From Planctomycetota bacterium (GTDB lineage: Bacteria > Planctomycetota > Phycisphaerae > UBA1845 > PWPN01): DNA of 64,000 nucleotides. The translations under genes were made by a program, and so were the position numbers. Under the pieces are notes generated by a model that was given only the letters and a program-made list of their open reading frames with translations, had not been told where the DNA came from and made no database searches. The DNA is taken from the NCBI GenBank assembly GCA_022711465.1, contig JAKLEZ010000001.1, positions 248,001 through 312,000 of the forward strand, in the 5' to 3' direction. Position 1 is the stretch's first letter. The number at the start of each line of letters is the position of its first letter. Shown piece after piece: positions 1 to 8,540 of this stretch.

Positions 1-561
1 TACCGGGACCGGACATTCACCGGCACCGTGCGGCAGATTCGCAACCAGCCCAAGACCCTGGGCAATGTGGTCACCTACACGGTCACCATCGATGTCGAAA
101 ACCGCGAACAGCTGCTTCGCCCGGGCATGCCCGCCGATGTCACCATTGAAATCGTGCAGCGCGAGAACGCCCTCAAGATCGCCAACTCGGCCTTGCGATT
201 CCGCCCCCCGCTGCCGCCAACCGAGATCCGCCACACGTTGGACGCCCTCAAGTGGCCCCCCGCACCGGCGTCCACCCCGGTGATCGGAAGACACCCCGTC
301 GAGACACGCCCCAGTGAGGTCAGCTTCACGCCACCGCCCCTCGAGCCGGTCAAGGGTACGCTGTGGCAATACGTCAACCTGAAATGGCAGGTCGTGCCGG
401 TCTGGACCGTCTTCACCGACAACCGCGAGACCATCGTCGCCGAGAATAGCCCGGTCAAGGCCGGCGATGAGTTCGCCACCGAGGTCCGCATGCACGCAAA
501 CGGGCAGAGCGCCCTGCAACGCGCGATCATGCTCGCCCGGCCGGAGAACCGCCAGCCCTGA
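1..561 (+). CDS. Periplasmic adaptor (HlyD/MacA-type membrane fusion protein), 5' truncated
   Basis: This is the C-terminal part of an adaptor subunit of an ABC-type export system; the gene begins before the window, since the frame is open from base 1. The visible part begins in a beta-barrel domain and contains the stretch LLRPGMPADVTIEI, typical of the end of HlyD/MacA adaptors (a Pro-Gly-Met turn followed by beta strands). A less conserved tail of about 120 residues follows. The adaptor would bridge the inner membrane pump and an outer membrane partner. It lies 23 bp upstream of the ATPase gene and is co-oriented with it and the permease, so the three form one operon. The membrane anchor or lipobox lies outside the window and cannot be checked. 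Confidence 0.8.
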   Translation, partial: YRDRTFTGTVRQIRNQPKTLGNVVTYTVTIDVENREQLLRPGMPADVTIEIVQRENALKIANSALRFRPPLPPTEIRHTLDALKWPPAPASTPVIGRHPVETRPSEVSFTPPPLEPVKGTLWQYVNLKWQVVPVWTVFTDNRETIVAENSPVKAGDEFATEVRMHANGQSALQRAIMLARPENRQP

Positions 562-584
562 GGTAGCCGGAAGACGCCCTCGAC

Positions 585-1373
585 ATGAGCAACATCGTCG
601 AACTACGTGATGTCCACAAAGTCTACGACATGGGTGAGGTCCGCGTCCACGCCCTGCGGGGCATCAACCTCACCATCGCCACGGGAGAGGCCATCGCCAT
701 CATGGGGGCCAGCGGCTCGGGCAAAAGCACGCTCCTGAACATCCTCGGCTGCCTGGACACGCCGACCAGCGGGGTCTTCTGGTTGGATGGCGAGCGCGTC
801 GACCAGATGAACGAAGCTCAGCTGGCCTACTGCCGGCGAACCAAGCTCGGTTTTGTATTCCAGAACTTCAACCTGCTCCGCAGCGGCACTTCGCTCGAGA
901 ACGTCGAACTGCCCATGGTTTACATGGGCGTGCCTCGCAGGGAACGCGACAAACGGGCCCGGGCGGCACTCGCGATCGTCGGCCTCGTGGATCGCATGGA
1001 GCACATGCCCTGGCAGCTCTCCGGCGGCCAGCAACAACGCGTGGCCCTGGCCAGGGCACTCGCCAACCGCCCCCCTATCCTCCTGGCCGACGAACCGACC
1101 GGAAACCTCGATTCCAAAACCAGCGAGGAAGTCCTGGAGCTTCTCGCCCGCCTGCACCGCGACGAGAAACTCAGCCTCATCGTGGTCACCCACGATCCGG
1201 ATATCGCCGCTTACCTCCACCGCATCGTGATTCTGTACGACGGCCGCGTTGTCTACGACAAGCCCGGCCCGGTGGCGGGAGGACCCCCGATTCCGCCGAT
1301 CAAGAGCCTTGGAGCAACGCTCGAAGAGGAACCTCGCTCGGAGGCGGCTCCCGCAACGGGAGGGCCAACCTGA
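585..1373 (+). CDS. ABC transporter ATP-binding protein (MacB/LolD type)
   Basis: This is a 262-residue nucleotide-binding subunit. Walker A is GASGSGKS at about residues 41-48, the Q-loop is in GFVFQNFNLL, the signature is LSGGQQQR, Walker B is ILLADEPTGNLDS, and the switch histidine is in VVTHD. The ADEPTGNLDS version with the QNFNLL Q-loop is characteristic of the MacB/LolD/FtsE group. These drive mechanotransmission-type transport (macrolide or peptide efflux, lipoprotein release) rather than import. A proline-rich tail of about 35 residues follows the core. The stop codon overlaps the permease start by one base (TGATG), indicating translational coupling. The exported substrate cannot be told from sequence. 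Confidence 0.93.
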   Translation: MSNIVELRDVHKVYDMGEVRVHALRGINLTIATGEAIAIMGASGSGKSTLLNILGCLDTPTSGVFWLDGERVDQMNEAQLAYCRRTKLGFVFQNFNLLRSGTSLENVELPMVYMGVPRRERDKRARAALAIVGLVDRMEHMPWQLSGGQQQRVALARALANRPPILLADEPTGNLDSKTSEEVLELLARLHRDEKLSLIVVTHDPDIAAYLHRIVILYDGRVVYDKPGPVAGGPPIPPIKSLGATLEEEPRSEAAPATGGPT

Positions 1374-2599
1374 TGAACTGGGCACTCTTCATCGAGAGCT
1401 TCCACATCGCCTTCCGCGAAATGAGCCGGCACCGCACCCGCAGCTTTCTGACCATGTTCGGCGTCATCATCGGCGTCGGAGCGATCATCTCGGTCGTGTC
1501 GATCAGCCAGGGAGCCAAGAAGAAGATCCAGGGGCAGATCGCCAACCTCGGCAGCAACATGATCATCGGCGTACCTGGCTCGACCAGTGCCAGCGGCGTC
1601 AAGGCCGGAACCGGTTCGGCCGTCACCCTGACCATCGAGGACACCCAGGCCATCGAACGAGAATGCTCGGCGGTTTCGCACTGTGCCCCCGTCGCCCGTA
1701 TCATCTGCCAGGCGGTCAGCGAACTGGGCAACTGGCCCGCCCCGGTCACCGGGGCCACCTGCCGGTACACCGCCATCCGCGCCTGGAACGTCGAGAGCGG
1801 GCGCGAACTCGAGCCCGGCGACGATGACACAGCCGCCAAGGTCTGCCTCATCGGCAAGACCACCAGCGAGCAACTCTTCGGGGACATGGATCCGGTCGGC
1901 CAGCGCATCCGCCTCAAGGGCACGCTCATCGAGATCGTCGGCCTGCTCGAAACCAAAGGTCAGAATCCGCTCGGAGAGGACCAGGACGACACCGTGGTCG
2001 TCCCTCTCAATACTTTCTTCCGCCATCTGGCCGGTGGTGATCGACCGCAGGCGTTCGTCGCCTCAGCCGTCGATGAGAACCAGATCGACCTGGCCATCAC
2101 CCAGATCAAGGGCCTGCTCCGCCAGCGCCACCGTCTGGGCGAAAGCGAACCCGACGACTTCATCATCAAGTCGATCGAGGAATACGCGGAAATGGCCGAA
2201 AGCACATCGAACGTCATGACGGCTCTGCTGGTGAGCATCGCGGCCATCAGCCTCCTGGTCGGCGGCATCGGCATCATGAACATCATGCTGGTCACGGTGA
2301 TGGAGCGAACCCGGGAGATCGGCATCCGCATGGCCGTCGGGGCCACCCAGCGCATGATCCTCAGCCAGTTCATCATCGAATCCGCGACGCTGGCGGGCGT
2401 CGGAGGAATCCTGGGCGTCCTCATGGGCTTCGTCGGGAGCATCGCGATTTCGCGCCTCACCGGCTGGCCGGCCATCTTCTCCGTGCCGCTCATCGGCGGC
2501 CCCTTTGGCTTCGCCGTGGCCATCGGCCTGCTCTTCGGCCTGCTTCCGGCCCGAAGGGCCTCCTCCCTCAAGCCGGTCGAGTCTCTGCGGCACGACTGA
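1373..2599 (+). CDS. MacB-type ABC transporter permease (FtsX superfamily)
   Basis: This 408-residue membrane subunit works with the preceding ATPase. It has the MacB layout: one N-terminal transmembrane segment (SFLTMFGVIIGVGAIISVVS), a periplasmic MacB_PCD domain of roughly 230 residues, then three C-terminal membrane segments forming the FtsX domain. The family-typical phrase GGIGIMNIMLV..ERTREIGIRMA.GA is present just after the second membrane segment, with PARRAS.LKP.E.LR at the end. Its length is normal for a permease whose ATPase is a separate polypeptide. It is likely part of a tripartite exporter with the adaptor at the window start. Confidence 0.93.
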   Translation: MNWALFIESFHIAFREMSRHRTRSFLTMFGVIIGVGAIISVVSISQGAKKKIQGQIANLGSNMIIGVPGSTSASGVKAGTGSAVTLTIEDTQAIERECSAVSHCAPVARIICQAVSELGNWPAPVTGATCRYTAIRAWNVESGRELEPGDDDTAAKVCLIGKTTSEQLFGDMDPVGQRIRLKGTLIEIVGLLETKGQNPLGEDQDDTVVVPLNTFFRHLAGGDRPQAFVASAVDENQIDLAITQIKGLLRQRHRLGESEPDDFIIKSIEEYAEMAESTSNVMTALLVSIAAISLLVGGIGIMNIMLVTVMERTREIGIRMAVGATQRMILSQFIIESATLAGVGGILGVLMGFVGSIAISRLTGWPAIFSVPLIGGPFGFAVAIGLLFGLLPARRASSLKPVESLRHD

Positions 2600-2667
2600 A
2601 CCAGGCCAGCCCATCAGCGCAACCTCAAGACCGCCCCACACAGGGCCGATAACCTCCCTGAACGCAC

Positions 2668-4797
2668 ATGAACACGCCGCCGGCCACCATTGAAGCGACC
2701 GCGCCTCGCCCTGGACGAAACCACCTCGTCAGCGGTGCCATGCTGGTCGCCATGGCCGCCACCGTGGCCGTCTTCGTCCTTCATTCCTCCGCCTTCAGAA
2801 CCGCGTACTGGACGCTGGCCAACCTCGTCCATCTCCGTCCTCGCTGGCCACTCTCCGGAGACTGGCTCACGGGCATCGATCCGGTGACCGGACCCATCGT
2901 GGCGCTCGTCGCCCTCGTCGGGCTGTGGAGCACTTGGCCGCTCAGCCGCCTCTTGGAGGACCGCTGGCTCCCTGACGCGGACCGCCTGACCTGCTGGGCC
3001 CTGGCCATGATCATCACCACCAGCGCGTTTCTGGCATCGGTTCAGATCCTGGCCTTCGCCCGACTGTTCGGCTGGACTCCCGGGATGCCCATTCCTGCGA
3101 TCTCCGCCATCTTTCTGCTGGTCCTGTGGCTCTCCGGCCGGCTCCTGGCCCGCCGCCAGCCGGCAGTCGCCTGCCCCCCGGTTCGCCGAAAAGGCCGGTG
3201 GCTGCCCAGCGGCACCAGGCTCCCGCTGGCCTTCGTCCTGAGCGCCCATGGCATTTGCCTGCTCATGGCCCTCACCGCCCCCCCCATCGGCGGCGGCGAT
3301 GCGCTGCGCTACCACCTGCCACTCGTGGTCAAGTGGATGCGCGCCGACGCGCTGATCATGCTGCCGGAATTCTGGCAGTACGCGCTGCCCTCCAACGGAG
3401 AGGTGATCATCTGGTGGTTTCTGCGCGGAGGACTCGAGTCCGTAGCCGGGGTTGCCCTGTTTCCCGCCGGCCTGCTCGCGGCCGCGACAACCTGGGGACT
3501 GGTGCGACATATGCAGGGATCCCGGTTCGCGGCCAGCACCGCGGTCATCGCCGTCCTGGCGTCCGAGGTCGTCGCCGACCAGATGTGCAAGAGCTTCATT
3601 GATCTCTTCGGCACGGCGTTTCTGGGGGCGGGAATCCTCGCCCTGATGATCGGCAGCGAACCCGGTCGCGTTCCCGGCCAGAAACGTCTCCTGGCGCTTC
3701 TGGGAGGTCTCGCCCTGGGTATATCCTGCGGCTCCAAGCCCGTGTTCTGGCTCCTTGCCCTGCTGGCAACGGTCATTCTCGGCGTGCTCCGTGCCCGCCG
3801 AGCCGACGACCGACGGGGCCTGCGAACCCTGGCCCCTCTCTTCCTGGCGGGACTGGCGGCATGCTCCGCCTTCTGGTTCGTTCGCGCGTCGGTCGAGGCA
3901 GGTAATCCCCTCTATCCCCTGCGACTGAGCGTGGCCGGCCATCAAGTGCTGCCCGGCGTCAACCCCGAGAGCCTGATCGACCGTCCCTCGCTTCGGGATC
4001 AACTCGCCTCGCCGCCAGACCTGGCCCGACTCCCCGGCAGGATCGGGCTCGCCATCCTCAACGTCGACGGCTACGAGAGCGACTTCGCCCCCCTCTCGGT
4101 CGCGATCATCCTCGCCGGAATCCTCGCAGTCGGCCTGTCCAGCGCGGCTCGCCGACAGGCCCTGGCCCGCCCCAACCGGGCGGTGATCGCCGGACTTGCC
4201 CTCACGATGCTGGCCGCATTGGTGCTGGTCCTCCAGTTCCGCACCCGCTACGGAATGATCTACCACCTGCTGGCCCTGTGCTGGGCTTCGCTGGCTATTG
4301 CCCACCTCCATCGCCGGCGACCACGCATCACCGCCGCGATCCTCGCCGCCGCCACCGGGACAGCCTGCATCTGCATGCTGGCCGGACCGCTCGACGCCCT
4401 CCTCTACCGCCTGCACACCGGCGACATGTCCCGCGCCGCCTTCTATCGCATCCCCAGCACCATCGACACCTTGCCCGCCGGATCACGCATCGTCAGTCTG
4501 GCCACCAACGCTCGGGCCCTGAGCTATCCTCTCTATGGCCGCGGGTTGCGGAATGACGTCATCGACTCCCTCACGGCCGGATCCATGTTTCCTGACCTGC
4601 GACCGTCCCTCGCCGGACTCAAGCAGGCTGGTGTCGAATACGTGCATCTTCGAGCCCCGTTCCCTGAAGGCTGGGACACCGCTCGCCACCTCGAGCTGAT
4701 CTACGACGATGAGCGGGATGCAGGACGGCCACGCCGAACGCTGCCTTCCCGGATCTACCGCGTGCCGAGGTATACGCACGCGGCTGGCCCAGGCTGA
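2668..4797 (+). CDS. Large polytopic membrane protein, GT-C glycosyltransferase-like
   Basis: This 709-residue protein has many hydrophobic segments across its length and a soluble C-terminal tail of about 120 residues. An early extramembrane loop carries GGGDALRYHLPLVVKWM. An acidic residue followed by a YHLP motif in the first large loop is common in GT-C enzymes of the ArnT/PMT group, which use polyprenyl-phosphate sugars. The assignment rests on this motif and the topology only, so the sugar and acceptor are unknown. It begins 68 bp after the permease gene in the same orientation and may belong to the same transcription unit. No good Shine-Dalgarno sequence precedes the ATG. Confidence 0.6.
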   Translation: MNTPPATIEATAPRPGRNHLVSGAMLVAMAATVAVFVLHSSAFRTAYWTLANLVHLRPRWPLSGDWLTGIDPVTGPIVALVALVGLWSTWPLSRLLEDRWLPDADRLTCWALAMIITTSAFLASVQILAFARLFGWTPGMPIPAISAIFLLVLWLSGRLLARRQPAVACPPVRRKGRWLPSGTRLPLAFVLSAHGICLLMALTAPPIGGGDALRYHLPLVVKWMRADALIMLPEFWQYALPSNGEVIIWWFLRGGLESVAGVALFPAGLLAAATTWGLVRHMQGSRFAASTAVIAVLASEVVADQMCKSFIDLFGTAFLGAGILALMIGSEPGRVPGQKRLLALLGGLALGISCGSKPVFWLLALLATVILGVLRARRADDRRGLRTLAPLFLAGLAACSAFWFVRASVEAGNPLYPLRLSVAGHQVLPGVNPESLIDRPSLRDQLASPPDLARLPGRIGLAILNVDGYESDFAPLSVAIILAGILAVGLSSAARRQALARPNRAVIAGLALTMLAALVLVLQFRTRYGMIYHLLALCWASLAIAHLHRRRPRITAAILAAATGTACICMLAGPLDALLYRLHTGDMSRAAFYRIPSTIDTLPAGSRIVSLATNARALSYPLYGRGLRNDVIDSLTAGSMFPDLRPSLAGLKQAGVEYVHLRAPFPEGWDTARHLELIYDDERDAGRPRRTLPSRIYRVPRYTHAAGPG

Positions 4798-4809
4798 ATG
4801 ACCCACAGA

Positions 4810-5187
4810 TCAGAAATCGAGTCGAAGGGGTTCACAGAATCGAGCGGCTACGCCGATATGCCTGCGCAGGACACCATCATGCTCGCTGGCGCTGAGTTCC
4901 GCGCTGCGCACCACCCGAGCGGTGCACTGCACCCGACCTTCGTAAGGGAAATGACCCTCGCCCGGAGGAACGAGCAGACGCAGATCAAGCATCGTGTCAG
5001 GGGCTGGGGGGACGGTCCCATTGGAGAGCTCTGTCTCGAAGAAGACACCCCCCGTGCTGATATTGCCGGTCACGGCCCGTAGCACGAACTCCCGGTCATC
5101 CGTCTTGGTCCGGCATTCCACCGGCAACTTGACCACCAGCCGGCGATGCAGCCGGCGGTCGCTCTGCTGGAACTGGCTGACCACCAC
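4810..5187 (-). CDS. PilZ domain protein, probable c-di-GMP receptor
   Basis: This 125-residue single-domain protein has the two hallmarks of PilZ: an N-terminal arginine-rich stretch (DRRLHRRL, near residues 10-17) and NISTGG about 30 residues later, corresponding to the (D/N)xSxxG motif. Together they bind cyclic di-GMP in known PilZ proteins. The rest fits the six-stranded barrel. It would act as a small cytosolic adaptor, for example in motility, surface attachment or polysaccharide export; the partner is unknown. The GTG start at 5187 is preceded by GGGGAG at suitable spacing. It is convergent with the GT-C-like gene, with only 12 bp between them. Confidence 0.85.
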   Translation of the reverse strand: MVVSQFQQSDRRLHRRLVVKLPVECRTKTDDREFVLRAVTGNISTGGVFFETELSNGTVPPAPDTMLDLRLLVPPGEGHFPYEGRVQCTARVVRSAELSASEHDGVLRRHIGVAARFCEPLRLDF

Positions 5188-5486
5188 GCCTGCTCCCCAT
5201 CCCCCCAGGGCTATCTACACCTTACGGCACCTTGACTAAGACCACGCAAGCGCCAGGCCAGCCGGCCACGAGGACCAGCGAGATTCCCGGCCCAGGCTTA
5301 ACCTAATGCCTGACAAAGGTTTAAAATGACAGAAGAGCCGCGAGACGGAATGTCGTCGAAAGGCCCCGACGGAATCCATGTTGCCTGGCTACAACAGGCC
5401 CCTGTGACCAGACGATCTCCACAAATCATAACGTTTGATCAGCAGGGCACTTAGGAAACGGTTGTTCTGACGCAACGCCCGGGGGA

Positions 5487-6317
5487 TCAGACCCGCCAGC
5501 CGATAGTGGCACAGATTGCCTTGAGGGCATCGGCGGCGACCTTGAACAACTCGGGCCCGGTTTGCCCGGTGGAGTGCTCCGCTTTGGCCAAATGGGGCTC
5601 CAACGCCAGGAATCCGTCGTAGCCGTCCGCGGCGGCATCTTTCAGAATCGCTGGAATGCAGCCGTCCCCCTGGCCGGCCGGGACCGCCCGTTCCTCTTCG
5701 CCGTACCGAAAGTCCTTGATGTGGAAGTAGCCGACAAACGGACGCAAAGGCACCCAACAGGTGCTATAGACGTCGGGAACGTTCATGTTCACGAAGTTGG
5801 CCGGGTCGAAGGCTCCCACGAGCTTCTTGGACCGAACGGCCGCAAACAGGTACACACAGCGTTCGGGCAGCGCTCCGAACAGGTTCTTCTCGTTTTCCAG
5901 CACCAAGGTGACGTTGCGGTTGGCGACGTAGTCTACCTTCTCATTGAGCCGGTCGACCACTTGGGCCCGACAGTCGGCGATGTCCTTCCCTGCCGGGGCA
6001 TAGTAGCTGAAGATGCGGATGTAGCGGCAGCCGAACAGCTCTGCCAGATCGACCGCGTGCTTGAACTCGTCGAAATGCTGGCGGTAGTCATCGTCAAGAC
6101 GGACCTTACCGATCGGCGAGGCAATACACGAAACTCCGAAGCCTCGATCGGCAAACTGCTTGCTCAAGTCCGCACACTGCGCGTCGGACAGCTTCAGGAC
6201 GTTAAGGCCATAGGCGCCGCGCAACTCGATGTACCTGATGCCATTAGCACCCAGGGTATCCATCTGGAGTTGGGGATTCTGGCTCACCTCGTCGGCAAAT
6301 GCGCTGAGCGTCGGCAT
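5487..6317 (-). CDS. Sugar phosphate isomerase/epimerase-like TIM-barrel protein
   Basis: This 276-residue protein belongs to the xylose isomerase-like/AP-endonuclease 2 TIM-barrel superfamily. Recognisable are GIRYIELRG near residue 26, the strand FGCRYIRIFSYY, LVLENEKN (a glutamate in the metal-site position), GAFDPANF, VGYFHIKDF with the family HIKD metal-ligand motif, and FLALEPHL near the end. Members isomerise or epimerise sugars such as tagatose, ketohexoses or inosose, and the substrate cannot be predicted. The ATG has GGGAG about 10 bases upstream. A second member of the superfamily lies at 7488-8315, with a double-ACT protein between them on the same strand. Confidence 0.85.
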   Translation of the reverse strand: MPTLSAFADEVSQNPQLQMDTLGANGIRYIELRGAYGLNVLKLSDAQCADLSKQFADRGFGVSCIASPIGKVRLDDDYRQHFDEFKHAVDLAELFGCRYIRIFSYYAPAGKDIADCRAQVVDRLNEKVDYVANRNVTLVLENEKNLFGALPERCVYLFAAVRSKKLVGAFDPANFVNMNVPDVYSTCWVPLRPFVGYFHIKDFRYGEEERAVPAGQGDGCIPAILKDAAADGYDGFLALEPHLAKAEHSTGQTGPELFKVAADALKAICATIGWRV

Positions 6318-6436
6318 GTTCAGTCACTCCCGCCTGCGAACGCCGTCGGCTCGACAGGCCGGCGGCCTGTTCTGATGGCAGCGATAATGTAGCGAGATCG
6401 AACGTGCGACGCCAGCCACGCCTTGACCAGTAAGTA

Positions 6437-6643
6437 TCAGTCCGGGTCGGCCAGCCCCAGTTCCCAGGCGAGTTCCGCGATAGGTGACAGACCGGAGGGA
6501 AAGTAGTCGAGATCGCCGGTCTCGACAACGGCGAAACGGTTTCCGACGCCGCCATCCGCGGCAAACCGGCAGTTCTCGGGGGAAGTCGAGCTTTTCACCC
6601 CCAAGGTCGCGATCTCGATCGTTTCGAAGGACTCAGCGGTCAT
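6437..6643 (-). CDS. Small hypothetical protein (68 aa)
   Basis: This is a short gene of unknown function. Its codons are strongly biased to G or C in third position, as in neighbouring genes, which argues it is coding. It starts MTAESFETIEIATLG and ends in a slightly acidic AELAWELGLADPD tail. No membrane segment, cysteine pair or known motif was seen. It sits between the TIM-barrel gene at 5487-6317 and the double-ACT gene, with gaps of about 120-130 bp, all on the minus strand. No clear Shine-Dalgarno site was found, so the exact start is uncertain. Confidence 0.45.
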   Translation of the reverse strand: MTAESFETIEIATLGVKSSTSPENCRFAADGGVGNRFAVVETGDLDYFPSGLSPIAELAWELGLADPD

Positions 6644-6775
6644 GATATGAATATAGACGCCGGTCGAGGTCAGCTATTGCCATGATTCCGGCTGAAAATG
6701 ACTCCGCCGACGGTCCTTGTCCCCGGGTGTCACTCGTTCCTGCCGCTTTGCCCCGTGCTCTGGGCCGTGGGACGA

Positions 6776-7318
6776 TCAGAACCTGGCGTCGTCCTTCGGT
6801 TTCATTGACACGACCACGTCGATCTGCCGGCCGAGCGCGGAAAGCTCGTCCTGGAGGCGGGCCGCATCGACAAAGGGCGGGATCTCGACCTCGATCATCA
6901 TGACGTAGAGCGGCGTCTCATGGTGAATGACCTCCGTCTGGAGGTTGGTGATATTCACACTGCGGTCGGCCAGATGTCGACTGATGCGATGCACAATGCC
7001 CTTGCGATCGGCGCCGTACACGTGGATGAGGTGCTTGGGCTGATCCGAGCGGGTCTCGCTGGCCTCCTCGGGGCGAAGGTCCTGGACCCTCAACCGCAAT
7101 CCCAGGTCGGTGATGACGCCTGCCAGCCGCGCCTCGAGCTGATGGCTCACCATGCCCTCGGGCATGCGAATCACCAGCATGCAGGCGAACTCCGGCCCCA
7201 GGCGAGCCATCTGAGAATCCTCGATGTTGCAGTCGCTCTCGAGCAGCACGGCGGTGATGGCGGCCACGATTCCCGGACGATCACCCCCGTTGGCGGACAG
7301 CAGTGCGTAATTCGCCAT
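6776..7318 (-). CDS. Double-ACT domain protein, GcvR-like
   Basis: This 180-residue protein is made of two ACT domains. The first, about residues 1-85, begins YALLSANGGDRPGIVAAITAVL. The second, about residues 95-175, contains IHVYGADRKGIVHRISRHLADRSVNITNL. The DRPGI/DRKGI turns and the following helix are the amino-acid-binding signature, and the architecture matches GcvR, the glycine cleavage repressor accessory protein, and related ACT regulators. No DNA-binding domain is present, so it would act by binding another protein or a ligand. GAGGAG lies 7 bases before the ATG. No glycine cleavage genes are in this window, so the regulatory target is unknown. Confidence 0.85.
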   Translation of the reverse strand: MANYALLSANGGDRPGIVAAITAVLLESDCNIEDSQMARLGPEFACMLVIRMPEGMVSHQLEARLAGVITDLGLRLRVQDLRPEEASETRSDQPKHLIHVYGADRKGIVHRISRHLADRSVNITNLQTEVIHHETPLYVMMIEVEIPPFVDAARLQDELSALGRQIDVVVSMKPKDDARF

Positions 7319-7487
7319 GATGACTCCTCAATGGACCATCGGCCTTCCATAACCTGTAGTCCGTTTTCGGCAATGTCCGGCCAGCGATTCAATGATCCTG
7401 CCATGCTGGCGGCGGGCTAGTGTAGGTGTGAAGTCACCTGAACGCAACGAGCCCGCTGATATTCGGACCTGGACTGCCGGGCCGAGG

Positions 7488-8315
7488 CTACAGGGTATAG
7501 GCATGGCGCTCGAGCAGATCGCGGCTGCGTAACACGCCGTCGTGATCATCTCCGGCTCCCTCGAACTCAATGCCGAACAAGCCCCGGTAACCTGCGTCCC
7601 GAAAGATGCCCATTACCCGGGCGGTATCGAAGTCGGGATCCTCGCCCCGCCCGTCGAAGCTCAAGAACTTGGCGTGCACATAACGAGTCCAGGGGGCGAT
7701 CTTCGCCAGGGCGGTGTACAGATCGAGCGTTGGGGGGAAGTTCCGGAAGTCGGCAAGGGCCCCCAAGGAGTCGCTGGCCACGTTTCGGATCACGGCCACA
7801 AGCCGGTCCGGATCGGCCGACAGTCCCCAGTGGTTTTCCATCAGCACGGTCAGGCCCGCCTCGCCGGCCCATTCTGCCAGCTTAGCGAAGGACTCCGTGC
7901 AGCAGCCCACGTGGTTCGCGCCGATCTCCCCGGTGCGCGGTCCCCCGGAGTTAGCCCGGAACGCAGGACAGCCGAGTTCGTGGCAGGCATCGAACCACTT
8001 GCGGTGACGATCCAGGGCCTGGGCTCGCTGTCGGGCGTCGAGGTCCGACAGATCCCCGTGCCCATCCACGGCGATGGCCACGATCTTGGCGCCCGCCTGG
8101 TCAGCTCGGCGCCGCAACTCCCGGATGTAGCCTCGCCGGAAAGGGCCAGCGACCGCTGCATCCCGGTTGGCGTACTCGAAGAACGGGCTGTTCAGTTCCA
8201 CCCGGTCGATCTTGAACTCCTCGCGGGCCGTTGCCGGAAAGTCGAGCAGGCTCAGCGGACGCTCCCTGTTCTGGAAGCGCCGATGCAGGCTCCACCCGGC
8301 CAGTGAGAGATCCAT
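7488..8315 (-). CDS. Sugar phosphate isomerase/epimerase-like TIM-barrel protein
   Basis: This 275-residue xylose isomerase-like TIM-barrel protein is only distantly similar to the one at 5487-6317. Supporting pieces are EEFKIDRVELNSPFF near the N-terminus, AKIVAIAVDG (second barrel strand), FRANSGG, VLMENHWG with the metal-binding glutamate, YVHAKFLSFDGRGE replacing the usual HxKD, and GLFGIEFEGAGDD near the end. The predicted role is metal-dependent isomerisation or epimerisation of a sugar or polyol; the substrate is unknown. Its start has GGGAGGA a few bases upstream. It is divergent from the flagellin gene, and the 225 bp between them should hold promoters for both. Confidence 0.83.
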   Translation of the reverse strand: MDLSLAGWSLHRRFQNRERPLSLLDFPATAREEFKIDRVELNSPFFEYANRDAAVAGPFRRGYIRELRRRADQAGAKIVAIAVDGHGDLSDLDARQRAQALDRHRKWFDACHELGCPAFRANSGGPRTGEIGANHVGCCTESFAKLAEWAGEAGLTVLMENHWGLSADPDRLVAVIRNVASDSLGALADFRNFPPTLDLYTALAKIAPWTRYVHAKFLSFDGRGEDPDFDTARVMGIFRDAGYRGLFGIEFEGAGDDHDGVLRSRDLLERHAYTL

Positions 8316-8540
8316 ATCCGTCCTCCCATGCGTTCGGATCTCGCGATCATACCGGTCTCTCCGAGGACCGCAAGGAATCCGGACCTTGGAGTCAAGTACG
8401 AGGCGATGCGCGCAACTCGCGGCGGCGCAGCGAGGTGCGAAAATCGGCCAAAAAAAGACGCCGATCCGTTTGGCGGAGCGCGGTTATATCTTACCGTTTG
8501 TCCGACCTTTAGACCTCGCCGAATGCAAAGGGGCACGAAG

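Noticed and set aside
2614..4416. 600-codon minus-strand open frame opposite the GT-C-like gene
   Set aside because: Its translation is Gly/Gln/Glu-rich without domains. The plus-strand product has coherent membrane segments.
8439..8467. Sigma-28 promoter for flagellin
   Set aside because: GCCGATCC fits the minus-10 element but no convincing TAAA-type minus-35 stands 11 bases upstream, so it is mentioned only as a weak candidate.
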